64,000 nucleotides of DNA. It comes from Maylandia zebra (taxonomy: Eukaryota; Chordata; Actinopteri; Cichliformes; Cichlidae). The position numbers were made by a program, and so were the translations under genes. This document shows, piece after piece, positions 34,918 to 46,709 of the stretch. The stretch is taken from contig NC_135174.1 of the NCBI RefSeq assembly GCF_041146795.1, positions 22,902,878-22,966,877 of the forward strand, in the 5' to 3' direction. The stretch's first letter is position 1, and every line of letters starts with the position of its first letter. The notes beneath the pieces are model-generated. The model searched no databases. It saw nothing but the letters and a program-made list of their open reading frames with translations, and had not been told where the DNA came from.

Positions 34918-37739
34918 AATTCCTCCCCACCTGTATGCAAGCTTCCTCAAAATGACTCATTTACTTATGGATTATGAATGTTTCACTTGCAGAGTTTTGC
35001 TGCTGTGTCACTTATTTGGTAATGCTCATTGATTTGTGTCATAAGCCGTAGGTAGAGACTCATTCTTCTACATTAGTGACAGAGGCTTTCTGCTCCAGTT
35101 TGCATTCAGTTTATCGTGGAGCAGCACAATCTAGCACAGTTTGTTTAAAACTACTTAATCCACAGGCTAGTGGTTCCCCAAACAGGGGTTTGAGGCCCTC
35201 CGAAAGCTCACAAATTTAATCTGACGGCCACAAGATGTTTAATCGGACAATAAAATGGTTTTTTTTCCTGCTCTATTAATATTGATTCACTGGGTCTATA
35301 AATACAATGCTGGCATATGGTTTTTGAGCTATATATACACCTGTTCTCAGCATGGCATCTCTGAATTTGGAAGAGTTCTACAGACAAATTTAATGGATCA
35401 CAAGCTCCTGGAAAGTAAATAAAATGTATGTTAATAATGTATTATCATGATTTTTACTCAAGCAGTGGTACTCAGGGGTCTTTGACCAATCTGAGGACCA
35501 CAGTGTGGCAAGAGACATTTTAAACAAGTACAAACAGAAGTAATAATAAAATTAAGTATTTCTGAAATACTATAATTCTTCTGAAAAAGGTTGAGTAAAA
35601 CACTACATTACAAAGTTTGTGTTGCGAACAGTTACCGCTGTGGTTCCTTTTTGGGGGTTTAGGCCACAAGAGGACCCTAAAAGTTCCACACTAATGTAAT
35701 ATTTCTTGTGATTTTTGACAAATCTTTTTATGTACATATTAATATATACAATTTCATGTATGGTTTTGTGAGAGTGACAGTGTCTCTTTTAAGAAGGTGT
35801 GGCATGCAAATTGGGTGTCTCTGAGGTTTTGATTGCTATACATTTGAGCAGCTGAGGGCTAAGCAGATTTAGACGCGCTCTTACCATGTCAGCGTCAGTC
35901 ACGTCTGCCGATACATCTGGCTTGCAACGATTTCCTTTTAAAGCTGTCAAATCTTTATGTGCGAAATCGGGAACCTACTGAGAAATGAGGCTGTGAAGCT
36001 AGCTGTTAAAATCCTTATTATGATAATTTTAAGTGGCAGACATGTGATGTGTTTTATAATAAGCTCAGAGGTTAAGCATGACACACTAATTTATTCATAT
36101 TGTGAGCTTGGTTTGTATGTGGAAGGCTGATTGGCTGTAGTAACTGTATGCGAACATGAGGATGAGAGAGCTCACATATCAACTTAGCTTCTTTAAGTCA
36201 TTCAGACGGAGGAATAAAGGGATAAGGGAAAGGATGTTGACAGAGTGGCTGTGCCCAGTGGACAGTTATTGGTCATATACATAGCTGTTACTTTAGGAAA
36301 TGGTAATGGAAGTGCTTCATTGAGTGGATTCTCAATAATCTGCACATGACTGAGTCCCTCAAGTCTTTCCACTTGGCAGCCATGTTTTTGTTAACACTTC
36401 ATTTCTCTTTCAGATATACACAAAAGAACGGAGAGTAACAAAACAAACCAATGAAAATCCCCACATCACCCCACGAACAGTCTGATTTACTTTGTCTCTG
36501 CAGTCTGTTTCTGTGACATCAGTATTTCAGCCTTCACCTTGTCATTATCATGTGAACATGGTCCATTTCTTCCGTTTCTCTCAACACAGTTCCTCATGAA
36601 GTGGTACCTTATGAGTCAATTACTCCATAACATATATTTCACTCGCTACTTTCAGCCATTTACAGGCTGATAACATTTTAAACAAATATGTGTCTTCTCT
36701 TGGCACAGTATTTTGCTATCTTACCTAACCACAACACCATATGTGACCATAGGATATCGTAACCCAGAATGTTGATAATAACCAAAAAATTTACATTTAC
36801 CGCTCCAGCATGGTTGTGTTACTGATGTGTTTTCCCAACACGGTTTTCTCCAACTACCTGATGATGTAGTAGATTGTTGTTTTTGCCATATGTGCAACTA
36901 TTCAGAAATATTCATGCCCATTTCTTTTTCCCATTTCTATTCAACATGAAGTGCTGCATTCCTTTTCTTTTCCACTAACTCTTGATGTAATGTAGATATT
37001 GCCCAATATTACTTGAATTGTAGACTTCTAATATGGTTGTAATTATGCCATTTTTTTCTCAAAACTTTTGTAAGCGGGACGCTTTACATCCCACTTATAA
37101 AAATCTCTTGTACGTATCTTAAAGGGTACTGGTTGTCTTATTACGTTACACAGTGCTGTTATTCGGTTTGGTATCCATTGTTTGATGCTTTTGTCCAAAG
37201 TATTTGGAGTAAAATAATTGTCATAAGGTACCCATCGGAGTTATTTCTCTAACTTATATTTTTCTATTATAATTTTAGTGTGAATGATGTGAATCTTTTA
37301 TCTTCTCCATTTTCAACTTTTACATTTTTACACCTTGGCTCATAATCCTGAGCACACCAACAGATTACAGGTGGAATTTGTATGTCATCAAAATATTCTC
37401 TAAGTTTTAACAATGCCATACCTCTTATACAGTTTCAAAGCTGCAGAGTTTCAAATTGGCAGCCATCATGGGCTTGATATGCTTTCTGATTTAGGGGGAT
37501 TGGGGATATGATGTGTGTCATGCTGCAAGGATCATTTTACCTATTTTACACTGGCTAATTCCTATCTGCCTAATCTAGAATCGGAAATACAGGGTTCCTT
37601 GTTTCAAGTGAGAAAACATGGCTTATCCAAATAAACTGTATGTGATGCAAACATGTAAAATCCACGACAGTACATAATGTCTTTCTGAGAGTGGGCATAG
37701 CCACTCTATACACCACTGAACAGCCATAACATCACGCCC

Positions 37740-38110
37740 CAAATATTTTCTAGATTGTCCTTTGATCGACCATTTGGGGCATGGCCATGGGAACTCTGGG
37801 AGTGTGCCGTGGTGTCTGGCACCAGGTTGTTGACAGAACATCCAGTGGGATGTCCTGTCCTGTGGGTTGCAGGACAGCGTCTCTGTGGATCGAGCTTTTT
37901 TGATTGGATTGGGATCTGGGGAGTTCAGGAGCTGGGTCAAAGCCTTGGGTCTCTGTTGTATTCCAGAGCACTTGTGTGATTGGGCGGGGGCATTGTCCCA
38001 CTTAATGAGGCCAGTGCTGAGGTTGCAGAGATACTACCATGGCAGATATGCTTGGTCTACAGCAACACATAGGTGGCACCCACATCAATGTCAGGACCCA
38101 AGGTTTTCTA
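37740..38110 (-). pseudogene. Decayed Tc1/mariner-like transposase C-terminal remnant
   Basis: Minus-strand translation contains NSPDPNPI, resembling the SPDLNPIE motif around the last catalytic residue of Tc1/mariner transposases. In another frame, TTWCQTPRHTPRVP follows, resembling the C-terminal end of such proteins. Frames are broken and no inverted repeats were found. Family assignment rests on these short motifs only. Confidence 0.45.
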
Positions 38111-38774
38111 GTATTTCATGTAACAAAAGTATCACGTTTATTAAGTTCACTTGTCGGTGGTGTTGCAATTAGAGCAATCAGTATTGCATCTAAAATTCTT
38201 TGAATCAGGTATTCACTGGGAATTTCCACTGTCAGAATATCAGTATCAGGAAATGAAATAACTCTGCAGAATAAAGGCTCATTTTGGGATTTCTTGGACC
38301 CTAGCTCTGTATAAATGGGCTCTAGAGATTCCTAACGTTTCCTGCAGCTGTCAGAGCACTGTGCATGCTGTATGTTGATGAGAGGATGTTCGTTTTTACT
38401 ACATTAATTTTACCCACTAATTCAGGCTCCCTAATTAGTGCCGTGGAATTCTTTTTTCAACAACACCTTTGAAACTAAGGCTTTTAAAAAATTATTTTTA
38501 TAATTCTCACATACTAATCAATAATACCAAAAATGACTATTGGATTAGATATTCCTTTTTTCTCAGTAATGATACCAATAATGCTGTTTTTACCTCCTCC
38601 ACCTGCACACAGGGAAGCACACAGCCTCTTCCCTCATTAGCAGATTAAGTAGTTTTCACAACATGAAACAACACTTTAGGAGGAATTTAGGGGAGGTCAG
38701 TAATGCTGTGTTCCAACAACACTGAAGTATCAGTTATCATAAGTGTTAACCACAAGCCAGTGTTCTCCTAGTTA

Positions 38775-38890
38775 TGGTGTTGGTCCCAAGCCCAGATAAC
38801 TGGGATGTTTGCATCAGTAAGAACATCTGGTATAAAATCTTTGCCAAATCAAACATACAGATACAAATTGCTATGGAAGGTCCTGTAGAA
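38775..38890 (+). repeat. Interspersed repeat fragment, copy 2
   Basis: 'aactgggatgtttgcatcagtaagaacatctggtataaaa' then 'tttgccaaatcaaacat': a diverged copy of the repeat at 30236-30340. Confidence 0.55.
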
Positions 38891-40070
38891 GTAAGTGAAC
38901 AGCTGAAAGTATCTTTATCCAATAACCACATTAACTGTCAAGTTATCATTAAGCAGTGCCTGATGGCTGTGGCCAAAAACAAATGAGCTAGGCAAAAATG
39001 CTATCAGTGCTACCCACTGGTAATGTCAATTTAAAAAAATATTTTTTTTTTGCCCCTGTGATATCAAAAATCGTATTAAGCATTGAATAATTTCCTGGGT
39101 ATCAGTATTGAGCTTGGATTTCTTGTATTATGAGAACCCTACAAACAAGGCATGCTGATAATTTTCTGATGATGATGATCCTCATCCCATCAACTAGTTC
39201 CAATCTGCTTATTCCCCTCGAGAATAGAGGGAGGCTGTCATATCCCAGCTGAGAGAGAGAACTGACTTACACATCAGCTTAACATGTAGTCCAGTATTTG
39301 ATTGATAATGTTAAAAACAAACATTACTGCAGACTGTGAAACAAGCCCACTTATAGGCTTATGAGAACTCAGATGTGTGTCAGTGTTTTCCCCATTGTTA
39401 TAGAGAAATTACATAGAAAAATAACATTTTAATTTGTGATGACAGATTGTGCAGCAATTAATCGGCTAAAAGGCCACATGAGAGTTTTGATTGTTCCACT
39501 ATTGTAGCATCAGCAGAGAGGTGAAAAGTTCAGTACAAAAAGTAGCTTCCTACTTTAGCTATGATTAATTTGATCAGTTCTCAGAGGGCGGCAGGCTTGA
39601 AATATTCTGTACTTATTAGGCAAAGATATTACGAAAAACAACAACCGTAAAAAACAAACAAAAAACCCCCACAAAAAAACCAATGATTATTTTATATGAG
39701 ACACTGTCTATTAGGTATGTTGTTTGTTTTTGTTTGTTTGTTTACTAGTCAAATTAACCAGAAACCATTCTTTTTATACTTCTCATTGTTCTTGTATTTC
39801 GCAGCTGTTTGATTGTTTTTTTTTATTAACAGTGATGGCAAGAGGAATTTGGATTCACGTTGTCGTGTTGATGCTGAAGCATGCCTACCTAAGTCCCAGT
39901 GAGAGAGTTTATCACACATGAAGAGCTGCACTCCATCTGGAAATTTCCATAATAATAAAAAAAACCTGTGCATGCACTACCATGCTCATTTGCTCAAACT
40001 GTGCATGTGAATATAAACCTTAAAAAAAGGGCAAAACATCCAAGGATTTGGGGAAAATGTGTGTACACAC

Positions 40071-40439
40071 TGTTACACCCCGGCCTAGGCAACCGGGGTG
40101 CAACGCAGGAAAATAAAAATAAGGAAAATAAAAATAATCCCAAAACGAGATTTAAAGCAAAATACCACATTTATTTACATCACCAAACACCAGACGTCAA
40201 ACTATTTACAACGGGGGGGAAGATCGCGACCATGACATACAGAAACACAGGGCTTAAATACATAGAAGGAGCAATTAGGGAATGGACCACAGGAGGGAAA
40301 CACAGCTGGGGCAAATTAGACCTGACGAGACAAGGAAACGTAAACTGAACACACTAAAATAACACAGACTTTCAAAGTAAAACAGGAAACACATGACAGT
40401 CACACAAAAGCAACACACCGACAACACCAAAACGTAACA
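40071..40439 (-). repeat. 3' LTR (minus-strand orientation)
   Basis: 369 bp. On the minus strand it has a TATA-like TATTTAAG (plus coordinates 40260-40253) and a polyadenylation signal AATAAA (40175-40170) about 80 bp downstream. An inverted pair CACCCCGG/CCGGGGTG (40076-40083, 40093-40100) lies near the end, giving a U3-R-U5-like order. It matches the other LTR base for base as far as I can align by eye, at a constant offset of 851. Confidence 0.88.
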
Positions 40440-40452
40440 GTTCCCCCCACCC
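40440..40452 (-). promoter_or_regulatory. Polypurine tract
   Basis: Minus strand GGGTGGGGGGAAC immediately before the 3' LTR: the expected plus-strand primer site for reverse transcription. Confidence 0.75.
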
Positions 40453-40499
40453 AAAAATCAAACATGTAACCCCAAGTGAAAATGTTTGATCAAAAGCGG

Positions 40500-40901
40500 A
40501 TGAAGGCTGGTGGAGGCTGGCGCGGTCCCACTGACCCTCCAGCAGACGACGAAGGCTGGAGCGGTCCCTCGGACCCTCCAGCGAAGGCAGACGAAGGCTG
40601 GAGCGGTCCCACGGACCCTCCAGCGAAGACAAACGAAGGCTGAAGCGAAGGCAGACGAAGCTGATGGAGGCTGGAGCGGTCCCACTGACCCTCCAGCAAA
40701 CGACGAAGGCTGGAGCGGTCCCTCGGACCCTCCAGCGAAGGCGGATGAAGGCTGGAGCGGTCCCACGGACCCTCCAGCGACGACAAAGGCTGGGGCGGTC
40801 CCACGGACCCTCCAGCGAAGACAGACGGAGGCTGAAGCGGTCCTCGGACCCTCCAGCGAAGACAGAAGGCCGAAGCTGTCCCTCCTTCGGACCCTCCAGC
40901 G
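40500..40901. repeat. Tandem repeat of about 40 bp inside the miniature LTR element
   Basis: About ten imperfect units, each with 'gctggagcggtccc' and 'ggaccctccagcg' joined by variable 'aaggcagacgaag'-type spacers. 'ctggag' and 'ctccag' within a unit are complementary, so each can form a small hairpin. It is GC-rich against an AT-rich surround. Open frames on both strands (for example plus 40510-41199) are a by-product of the repeat. Confidence 0.88.
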
Positions 40902-40919
40902 ATCCCGGACGAGCCCCCA
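40902..40919 (-). promoter_or_regulatory. Primer-binding site, tRNA-Pro type
   Basis: Minus strand TGGGGGCTCGTCCGGGAT, two bases after the 5' LTR end. It is identical to the tRNA-Pro primer site known from gammaretroviruses. Confidence 0.88.
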
Positions 40920-40921
40920 TA

Positions 40922-41290
40922 TGTTACACCCCGGCCTAGGCAACCGGGGTGCAACGCAGGAAAATAAAAATAAGGAAAATAAAAATAATCCCAAAACGAG
41001 ATTTAAAGCAAAATACCACATTTATTTACATCACCAAACACCAGACGTCAAACTATTTACAACGGGGGGGAAGATCGCGACCATGACATACAGAAACACA
41101 GGGCTTAAATACATAGAAGGAGCAATTAGGGAATGGACCACAGGAGGGAAACACAGCTGGGGCAAATTAGACCTGACGAGACAAGGAAACGTAAACTGAA
41201 CACACTAAAATAACACAGACTTTCAAAGTAAAACAGGAAACACATGACAGTCACACAAAAGCAACACACCGACAACACCAAAACGTAACA
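40922..41290 (-). repeat. 5' LTR (minus-strand orientation)
   Basis: 369-bp partner of 40071-40439, with the TATA-like motif at 41111-41104 and AATAAA at 41026-41021 on the minus strand. Confidence 0.88.
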
Positions 41291-41934
41291 ACACTTACTG
41301 ACAATCTGCTGTCTGACATCTTCACATCTTCACATTTATCTTTCATTGACTGCATCTTCTCTAAAACAAGCCATGTGATTTTTATAATTCATTTAAAAAG
41401 ACCACAAGTCAGTTGTTGTGTGTTAAGTTTAGACACATTGTGGCCTTCTCTTATGTTCACATCCTTTGTGTGTCATAATCATACTCTTGCTGCCAATCTA
41501 GAGCAGAGACACCCACTCCCTCAACTTCCTACCCACACGTACACACAGACACTCGCACACAAACACACTGCTAATCTCTTTTTCCAGAGATTACACTGGT
41601 AAATGAACACTTGACCTGCTCTCTAGTCATATGATCCACACAGGCTATTTCCATCTTTTGCAGATATCCTCTGGTTTCCCCTCCACCACATTTAACATTT
41701 GGAGGTATATTTACATTAAACCCGTTACTGACTTTGTGTGTGTGAGCTTGAATTAATATAATTTCAAGCAAAATTCAGCAAGCATTGTGTAAACAGTTTA
41801 TTATTCACTCTGGTAGAAGGAAATGAAAAAGTAAATTATAAAAGTTTATGACAGATTTGCAAGTTAATTTCACATTCATGCATAAAGCATTGAGTTATGG
41901 CACAACTAAGAGTTAATTTTCACAACAAGCAACC

Positions 41935-42150
41935 TTTATTTGTCATTATACAGAGTACAACACGTAATGAAATTCTTGTGTCCGAGCTGCGGACAGGCTG
42001 CAGGGCTTGTTTTTTTTTTTTTTTTTTTTTTTTTTGCTTTGCACGGGGGGTCTAGCCAGGACCCTTACTAGATACCGGGTGGGAATCAAACTTGTGACTC
42101 CCGCTCCGAAGGTGTGTAGTCTTACCAATACACTATCCAGCTGCACAATT
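41935..42150 (-). mobile_element. tRNA-derived SINE, minus strand
   Basis: Reading the minus strand, 'gctggatagtgtattggtaagac' (A-box-like) and 'agtttgattccc' (B-box-like) form a tRNA head at about 42150-42075. A poly-A stretch follows (poly-T on the plus strand at 42010-42036). A tail ends 'gtataatgacaaataaaggttgc', the LINE-like 3' end. Confidence 0.72.
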
Positions 42151-42587
42151 TTACTTCTAATTTTCCCTTTTAATCCTCTAGCTATTGGAGATGCGGTGTA
42201 ATTTCTTTTAAATGACAAATATGTTCCAGAATATGAACGTCTTTTGATCCACAGGCTTTAATAATGTTTCGCAAAAAACAGCTCTTACCCTTGAAGATAT
42301 AACATTTTCTCTCAGTACAATATTAATCTTACTGTGTAACATCCAAATTGTAAAATGAACATTATGTGTGATAATTAGGAATATTGCCTACGTTTTCTGC
42401 TTCAGATATTAACGAAGGTCAGTATGTGTTTCTTTATTTGCCTTTTATTTCACATATTTGAAATATAATCAGCTGTTCTTTGTCTATGGCTTTCAGTTTA
42501 AGTATGCTGCTTGGGGGACTAAAGTGCTAATTTTTAGTATCCAAATAACACAACAATTTACATTAACATATAATTATTCACTGGAAA

Positions 42588-43062
42588 CAAAAGCCCCTTT
42601 TCTACTACTGCCTAATCGGATTGACTCGCCACTGATCGATTACTTTTTCATTACAATCCACTGATACCTAACCTGCGTGGCTGTTGTGAAAGCAATGCAC
42701 CCCCCCGACACGAACACTACAAAAAAGGTGAACGAGGCAAGAATATCCCTGCTGCTCGCTCTGTGGCTTTTCGTTAGACTCAGATGAACACCGCGTTGTT
42801 TTTTGTGGCTATTTCGCTTGTTGTCGGGCCTAAAAAATTGCGGTTTAATTTTCGTGAAGGAGAAGCTCTCATGACTCATCGAGTGAGGCTACTGTCCAAC
42901 CAGTCGGTGGCATGCAGCCTGATGACGTCACATTTTAGTACCTGCTCTGATTGCTTGGAACACCTGGCGAACAGGTACTAAGAGAGTACCTGGTGCCAGG
43001 TAATGGAAACCCCCCAAACCGTGGCGAGCCGCACTGAGTTGATCCAAATAGTGTAGGGGGTT
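42588..43062. mobile_element. MITE with imperfect terminal inverted repeats (PIF/Harbinger-like?)
   Basis: The left end 'aaagccccttttctactactgcctaatcggattgactcg' is an imperfect inverted match to the right end 'cgagccgcactgagttgatccaaatagtgtaggggg'. About 475 bp. The ends resemble the fish family 'ttttccactactacctactcggctcgactcg'. The open frames inside are not transposase-like. Confidence 0.6.
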
Positions 43063-44039
43063 TTTTATGATAGAGAAAACAAATATGCTCTAATTATAAA
43101 TATTCACATTTTATTTTAAAAACGAAAGAATTTCAAATTATTTTTTAATGGCGCCAGGGACCTCAACTCTCTGGCCAAGAGATTAAAGGCTGCTGCGCCC
43201 AGGCAGTAAACACTTTTTTTTGCGGGCCATAACATGATTAACATGATTGGCTGAAAGACTCGAGGGTGTGTTGTTTAAGGTCTGATAACGGCTCATATTT
43301 CACCTCCTGTAGCACAAATTAAAAACATGCCGCATCGCAGAGCTTTTGAAGCTTAGAAAATGTCAGTAAAATGGCCAGTGTGGGACTGCTGACCATTACA
43401 ATCAATAGAATAAAAGAAAACTGACAAATATAAAGCAAAACTTGAAGAAAAAAAGTCTCATTGTCCATCAGTCCCATTTTAAACACAATGGTTTATTTCT
43501 GGAATAAATCTAATAAGGATAAATTGCCTTTCAAGGGGTCAAACTGCATATTTATTGCTATGGGCACGTAAAACCCAGGAGCCTACAAACTTATTAAGAT
43601 GAATGATTGATATGCCAGGAGCATGAAGTGTGTTGGAGAGATGGGACACATTTAACCCAGTGTTGCTTTGAATCAAAGCTGAGAGGTGCTGTTAATTATC
43701 AGGGTGTCTCTGATGGCCGCAGATGAAACCAACACGCTATCTATTCTGTCCTACCTATTAAGTACTGTGTGAGTGTTTGTGTGGAGATCCTTATTTGCTA
43801 TATGAAAGCCCACCTGGTTTAATCAAAGGCTCAAGGTTATTGATTAAATAGGAAATGATCTTCAAACAGCAAATGCAAAGTTGAGTTGTACTGTGAATGC
43901 ATGCCAAACATTAGGTTTTAATTAAAGCGACGACCATTTTAGAAGACCAAGTACAAAGAAATATAATTTTTACTTTTCAAAAAAGTTACACGCCACTTTG
44001 CCTTCCAAACATCCTTAATTCTTTGTGCTTGCTCTGCAC

Positions 44040-44245
44040 AGTTGTTCCCTGAGCCTGGAAGCGGCAGAGGTTTCTTCCTGTTAAAAGGGAGTTTTTCCTT
44101 CCCACTGTTGCCAAGAGTTCGCTCAAAGGGCATTGCTGGAGTTTTCTCTCTATTATTATATGGTCTATACCTTACAATTTATAGATCATTGATGCGACTA
44201 TTGTTGTGATTTGGTGCTATATAAATAAAACTTAGTTGAACTGAA
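44040..44245 (+). repeat. LINE/SINE 3' tail fragment, plus strand
   Basis: 'cctgagcctggaagcggcagaggtttcttcctgttaaaagggagtttttccttcccactgttgcc' through 'ttgttgtgatttggtgctatataaataaaactta' and a 'gttgaactgaattg' tail. The same family is on the minus strand at 27555-27815. Confidence 0.75.
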
Positions 44246-44278
44246 TTGATTTGTGCATCCATAATGTGACTCTCCTGT

Positions 44279-45170
44279 TAGACTTAGACTTAGAGAGACT
44301 TAGAGCTTTTTATTGTCATTGTGCAGTTTCTTGCACAGCGAAATTGGGTAGCTGGACCACAAAGGTGCTAAAGTAAGAAGAAGAGAAACCAATATACAAC
44401 GAAGGTGGAAAAAAAAAAATTAAATAAATAGAATAAAATAAATGTGTTGGGGAAGTCTTTACACACTCTTAGTTTGCATTAAGAGTTCTGACAGCCCTCG
44501 GGAAGAAGCTGTTCTTTAGTCTGTTGGTTTTGCACCTGATGGATCTGAGCCTTTTTCCAGAGGGCAGGATGTTGAAGAGGTGGTGGTTAGGATGGAGGTG
44601 GTCCTTTATAATTGCCCTGGCTCTGGAGAGACATCTTGAGCTGGCAATTAAGTCCAGAGAGGGGAGTGGACAGCCGATTACCTTCTCTGCAGTTCTGATG
44701 ACCCTCTGTAGTCTCTTCTTGTCAGCTGTTGTGCAACCAGCGTACCACACAGGGATGGCGTGCACCAGCACACTCTCGATAGTGGCGCGGTAGAAGGACA
44801 CTAGGAGTTCAGTCTGCAGCCTGTTCCATCTCAGAACCCTCAAGAAATGGAGGCGCTGCTGGGCTTTCTTTACTAGGGCTGATGTGTTTGTGGACCAGCA
44901 TAGGTCCTTGGATATGTGGGTGCCGAGGAACTTAAAGGAGGACACCCTCTCCATATAGTCACCTTTTATGGATAGGGGAGGGGGATCAGTTCTTGTTTTG
45001 CGGAAGTCCATGACCACTTCCTTGGTTTTCTTGGTGTTTAGGGTGAGGTTATTGTAGTTACACCATTCTGACGGTCGCTGGACCTCATCCCTGTAGGCGG
45101 TGTCATCATCGTTGGTGATGAGCCCCATCAGAGTGGTGTCATCTGCAAATTTGATGATGATGTTGCAGGG
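44279..45170 (-). mobile_element. 5'-truncated LINE (L2/CR1/Rex1-like), minus strand
   Basis: The minus strand holds the C-terminal part of a reverse transcriptase, a short 3' UTR with 'ttcgctgtgcaagaaactgcacaatgacaataaa', and a repeated 'taagtc' tail at 44279-44297. It is truncated just before the FADD motif and abuts a decayed Tc1-like element at about 45180. Confidence 0.83.
44469..45128 (-). pseudogene. LINE reverse transcriptase C-terminal fragment
   Basis: A 219-codon open frame. Just upstream in the same frame is KFADDTTLMG (the catalytic FADD, near 45150). Inside are LTLNTKKTKEVVMDFRK, FKFLGTHISKDLCWS, and the conserved end 'RLRSIRCKTNRLKNSFFPRAV'. The first ATG lies inside the domain, so it is a fragment and not a complete gene. 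Confidence 0.85.
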
Positions 45171-45184
45171 GTGCGTAGCGGTGC

Positions 45185-46090
45185 AGTCACTGCTGTTCCA
45201 TCACATCCCAAAGGTGCTCTTTGGGACTGTTCAAGAAGACGATATGAAATTTGAGACTGGCTTGTTTTTCTGCTGTAACCAGTCATCAGAAGATGAGTAC
45301 GCTATGTTCATAAAGAAATGGACAACAATCCTTAGGTAGGCTGTGGTGTTTAAACAATGTTCAGTTGTTACTAAGGAGCCCATCCTGTATCGAGAAAATT
45401 GAAGTTGAGAAAATTGAAAAATGCTGGTGTTAAACCAACAGCCTTTTAGCTTGAACTGTTCACACAAAGCAGGATGAATCATGTTTTTTTGTTTCTAAGT
45501 TCTCACTCTGCTGTACCACTTAATGTCCTGGCAGAAATTGAGACTAATCATACCTAGCAATGTTTCTTCAATCTTCTATTGTCCAATTTTTGTTGAGCTT
45601 GTGTGAACTATAGCCTAATTTTCCTGTTCTTAGCTGACAGGAGAGATGCATCAAGGTTCGATATGTTGTGCATTTAGAGATGCTCTTCTGCATACCTTGG
45701 TTGTAACAAGTGGTTATTTGATTAACATTTGTCATCTTATCAGCTCAAAGCAGTCTGACTCTGACATAGGCAAGGTTTTTTCAGCAAGAGAACCGCTGCT
45801 CACTGGATATTTTCTCTTTTTTGTACCATTCTCTGTCAGCCCTCGAGATGATTGTGTGGGACAATAAACAAAATCTGCACTTTCTACAATGATAAAAACC
45901 AGCCAGTCTGTCACCAACAACCATGCATTGTTCAGGGTAATTTAAATGACATTTCTTCCCCATTTTAAATCATGGTTTAGAATGGGAACGTCAACAGGCC
46001 ACCTTGAGCATGTCTTCATACCTAAATGCACTGAGTTGCTGGCATGTGACTGAGCAGTTGAACAGATGTACCTAACAGAATGATGAATGA
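45185..46090 (-). mobile_element. Decayed Tc1-like element, copy 2, minus strand
   Basis: Landmarks of the Tc1-like family in order on the plus strand: 'catcccaaaggtgctctttggga', 'taggctgtggtgtttaaacaatg', 'caatcttctattgtccaattttt', 'ttttcctgttcttagctgacagga', 'atgctcttctgcataccttggttgtaaca', 'cactggatattttctctttttt' and 'acagatgtacctaacagaatg'. The transposase, on the minus strand, is disrupted by many stops. The left terminus is missing where the LINE begins. Confidence 0.78.
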
Positions 46091-46344
46091 GTGTATTTCA
46101 ACACTTTTGGATTATATTATATGTATTGCTTTTATTACTCTTCCTTGTAATGACAATATGCATAAATGAAGAGTTTGATGTAATTTCAGTTCTATGGCTT
46201 TATTTGCATCTTGCATTTCTGGGGTTAGTCTGATGACATCACACCACATGGAGAGAGGTTGGCTGAAGTAATGTGGTGCAACGTAATGTAATCCCAGTAA
46301 TGAGAGTTGAGGACATGTGTGACAGTTTTGGAATCCTGCTTGCA

Positions 46345-46390
46345 GTGTGTGTGTGCGTGCGTGCGTGCGTGCGTGCGTGCGTGTGTGCAC
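46345..46390. repeat. (GTGC)n / (GT)n microsatellite
   Basis: GTGT run passing into about seven GTGC units, then GTGT. Confidence 0.95.
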
Positions 46391-46709
46391 CAAATCAGAA
46401 ATGTATAGAGATGGGGAGGTGATTACAGTCATGACACTGGGGATTGGATTTTGGAGGATTACATGCACGCACACTCTGACACACACAGACACAGTTTTCC
46501 TGACGACACAAGTCTAAATGCAGGGCTAATACTGTCATACAAAGGGGTCAGAGAGGGAGACAGACCAGGAGAGGGAAGTAAGGGATGGATATGTACTGAG
46601 GGATCATGAGGCATTATGTCAAAAGCATCACAAAAGTAAAGCAGCTTGTATATTTGACTGCTGCTCTCTTCCCTTTCCTTTTCTCTTCTTCTCCCACCCT
46701 CCTTTCCAG

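Larger units (their letters stand above)
40071..41290 (-). mobile_element. Miniature LTR retrotransposon / ERV-like element, minus strand, no coding genes
   Basis: Two 369-bp direct repeats (40071-40439 and 40922-41290) flank a 482-bp interior. On the minus strand each repeat begins TGTTACG and ends GTAACA, as LTRs do. The interior starts with an 18-base primer-binding site matching the 3' end of tRNA-Pro and ends with a purine-rich tract. A 4-bp ACAC (40067-40070, 41291-41294) may be the target duplication. The repeats appear identical, so the insertion is young. No gag, pol or env is encoded, so it must have moved, if at all, with proteins from another element. It lies antisense in the inferred grin2c 5' intron. 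Confidence 0.88.
34526..46709 (+). other. grin2c: Inferred grin2c 5' intron (repeat-rich)
   Basis: No host coding exon recognised. Contents are listed separately: a TG repeat, a Tc1-like remnant, a miniature LTR element, a SINE, a MITE, LINE fragments and a decayed Tc1 element. The stretches 34920-37620, 38900-40060 and 43070-44030 show no repeat or gene that I recognise. Confidence 0.45.

Noticed and set aside
40500..40901. CRISPR-like array of direct repeats
   Set aside because: Vertebrate genome, units without unique spacers of constant length, and placement inside an LTR element.
40372..41199. Several long open frames on both strands (up to 229 codons) with repeated peptide motifs
   Set aside because: They run through the tandem repeat and into an LTR. 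Openness on both strands follows from a GC-rich repeat lacking stop codons, and there is no domain and no context for a gene.
40071..41290. Segmental duplication as the explanation for the two 369-bp direct repeats
   Set aside because: TG...CA ends, a primer site two bases from one repeat, a polypurine tract next to the other, TATA and poly(A) signals in the right order, and a possible 4-bp target duplication all fit an LTR element.
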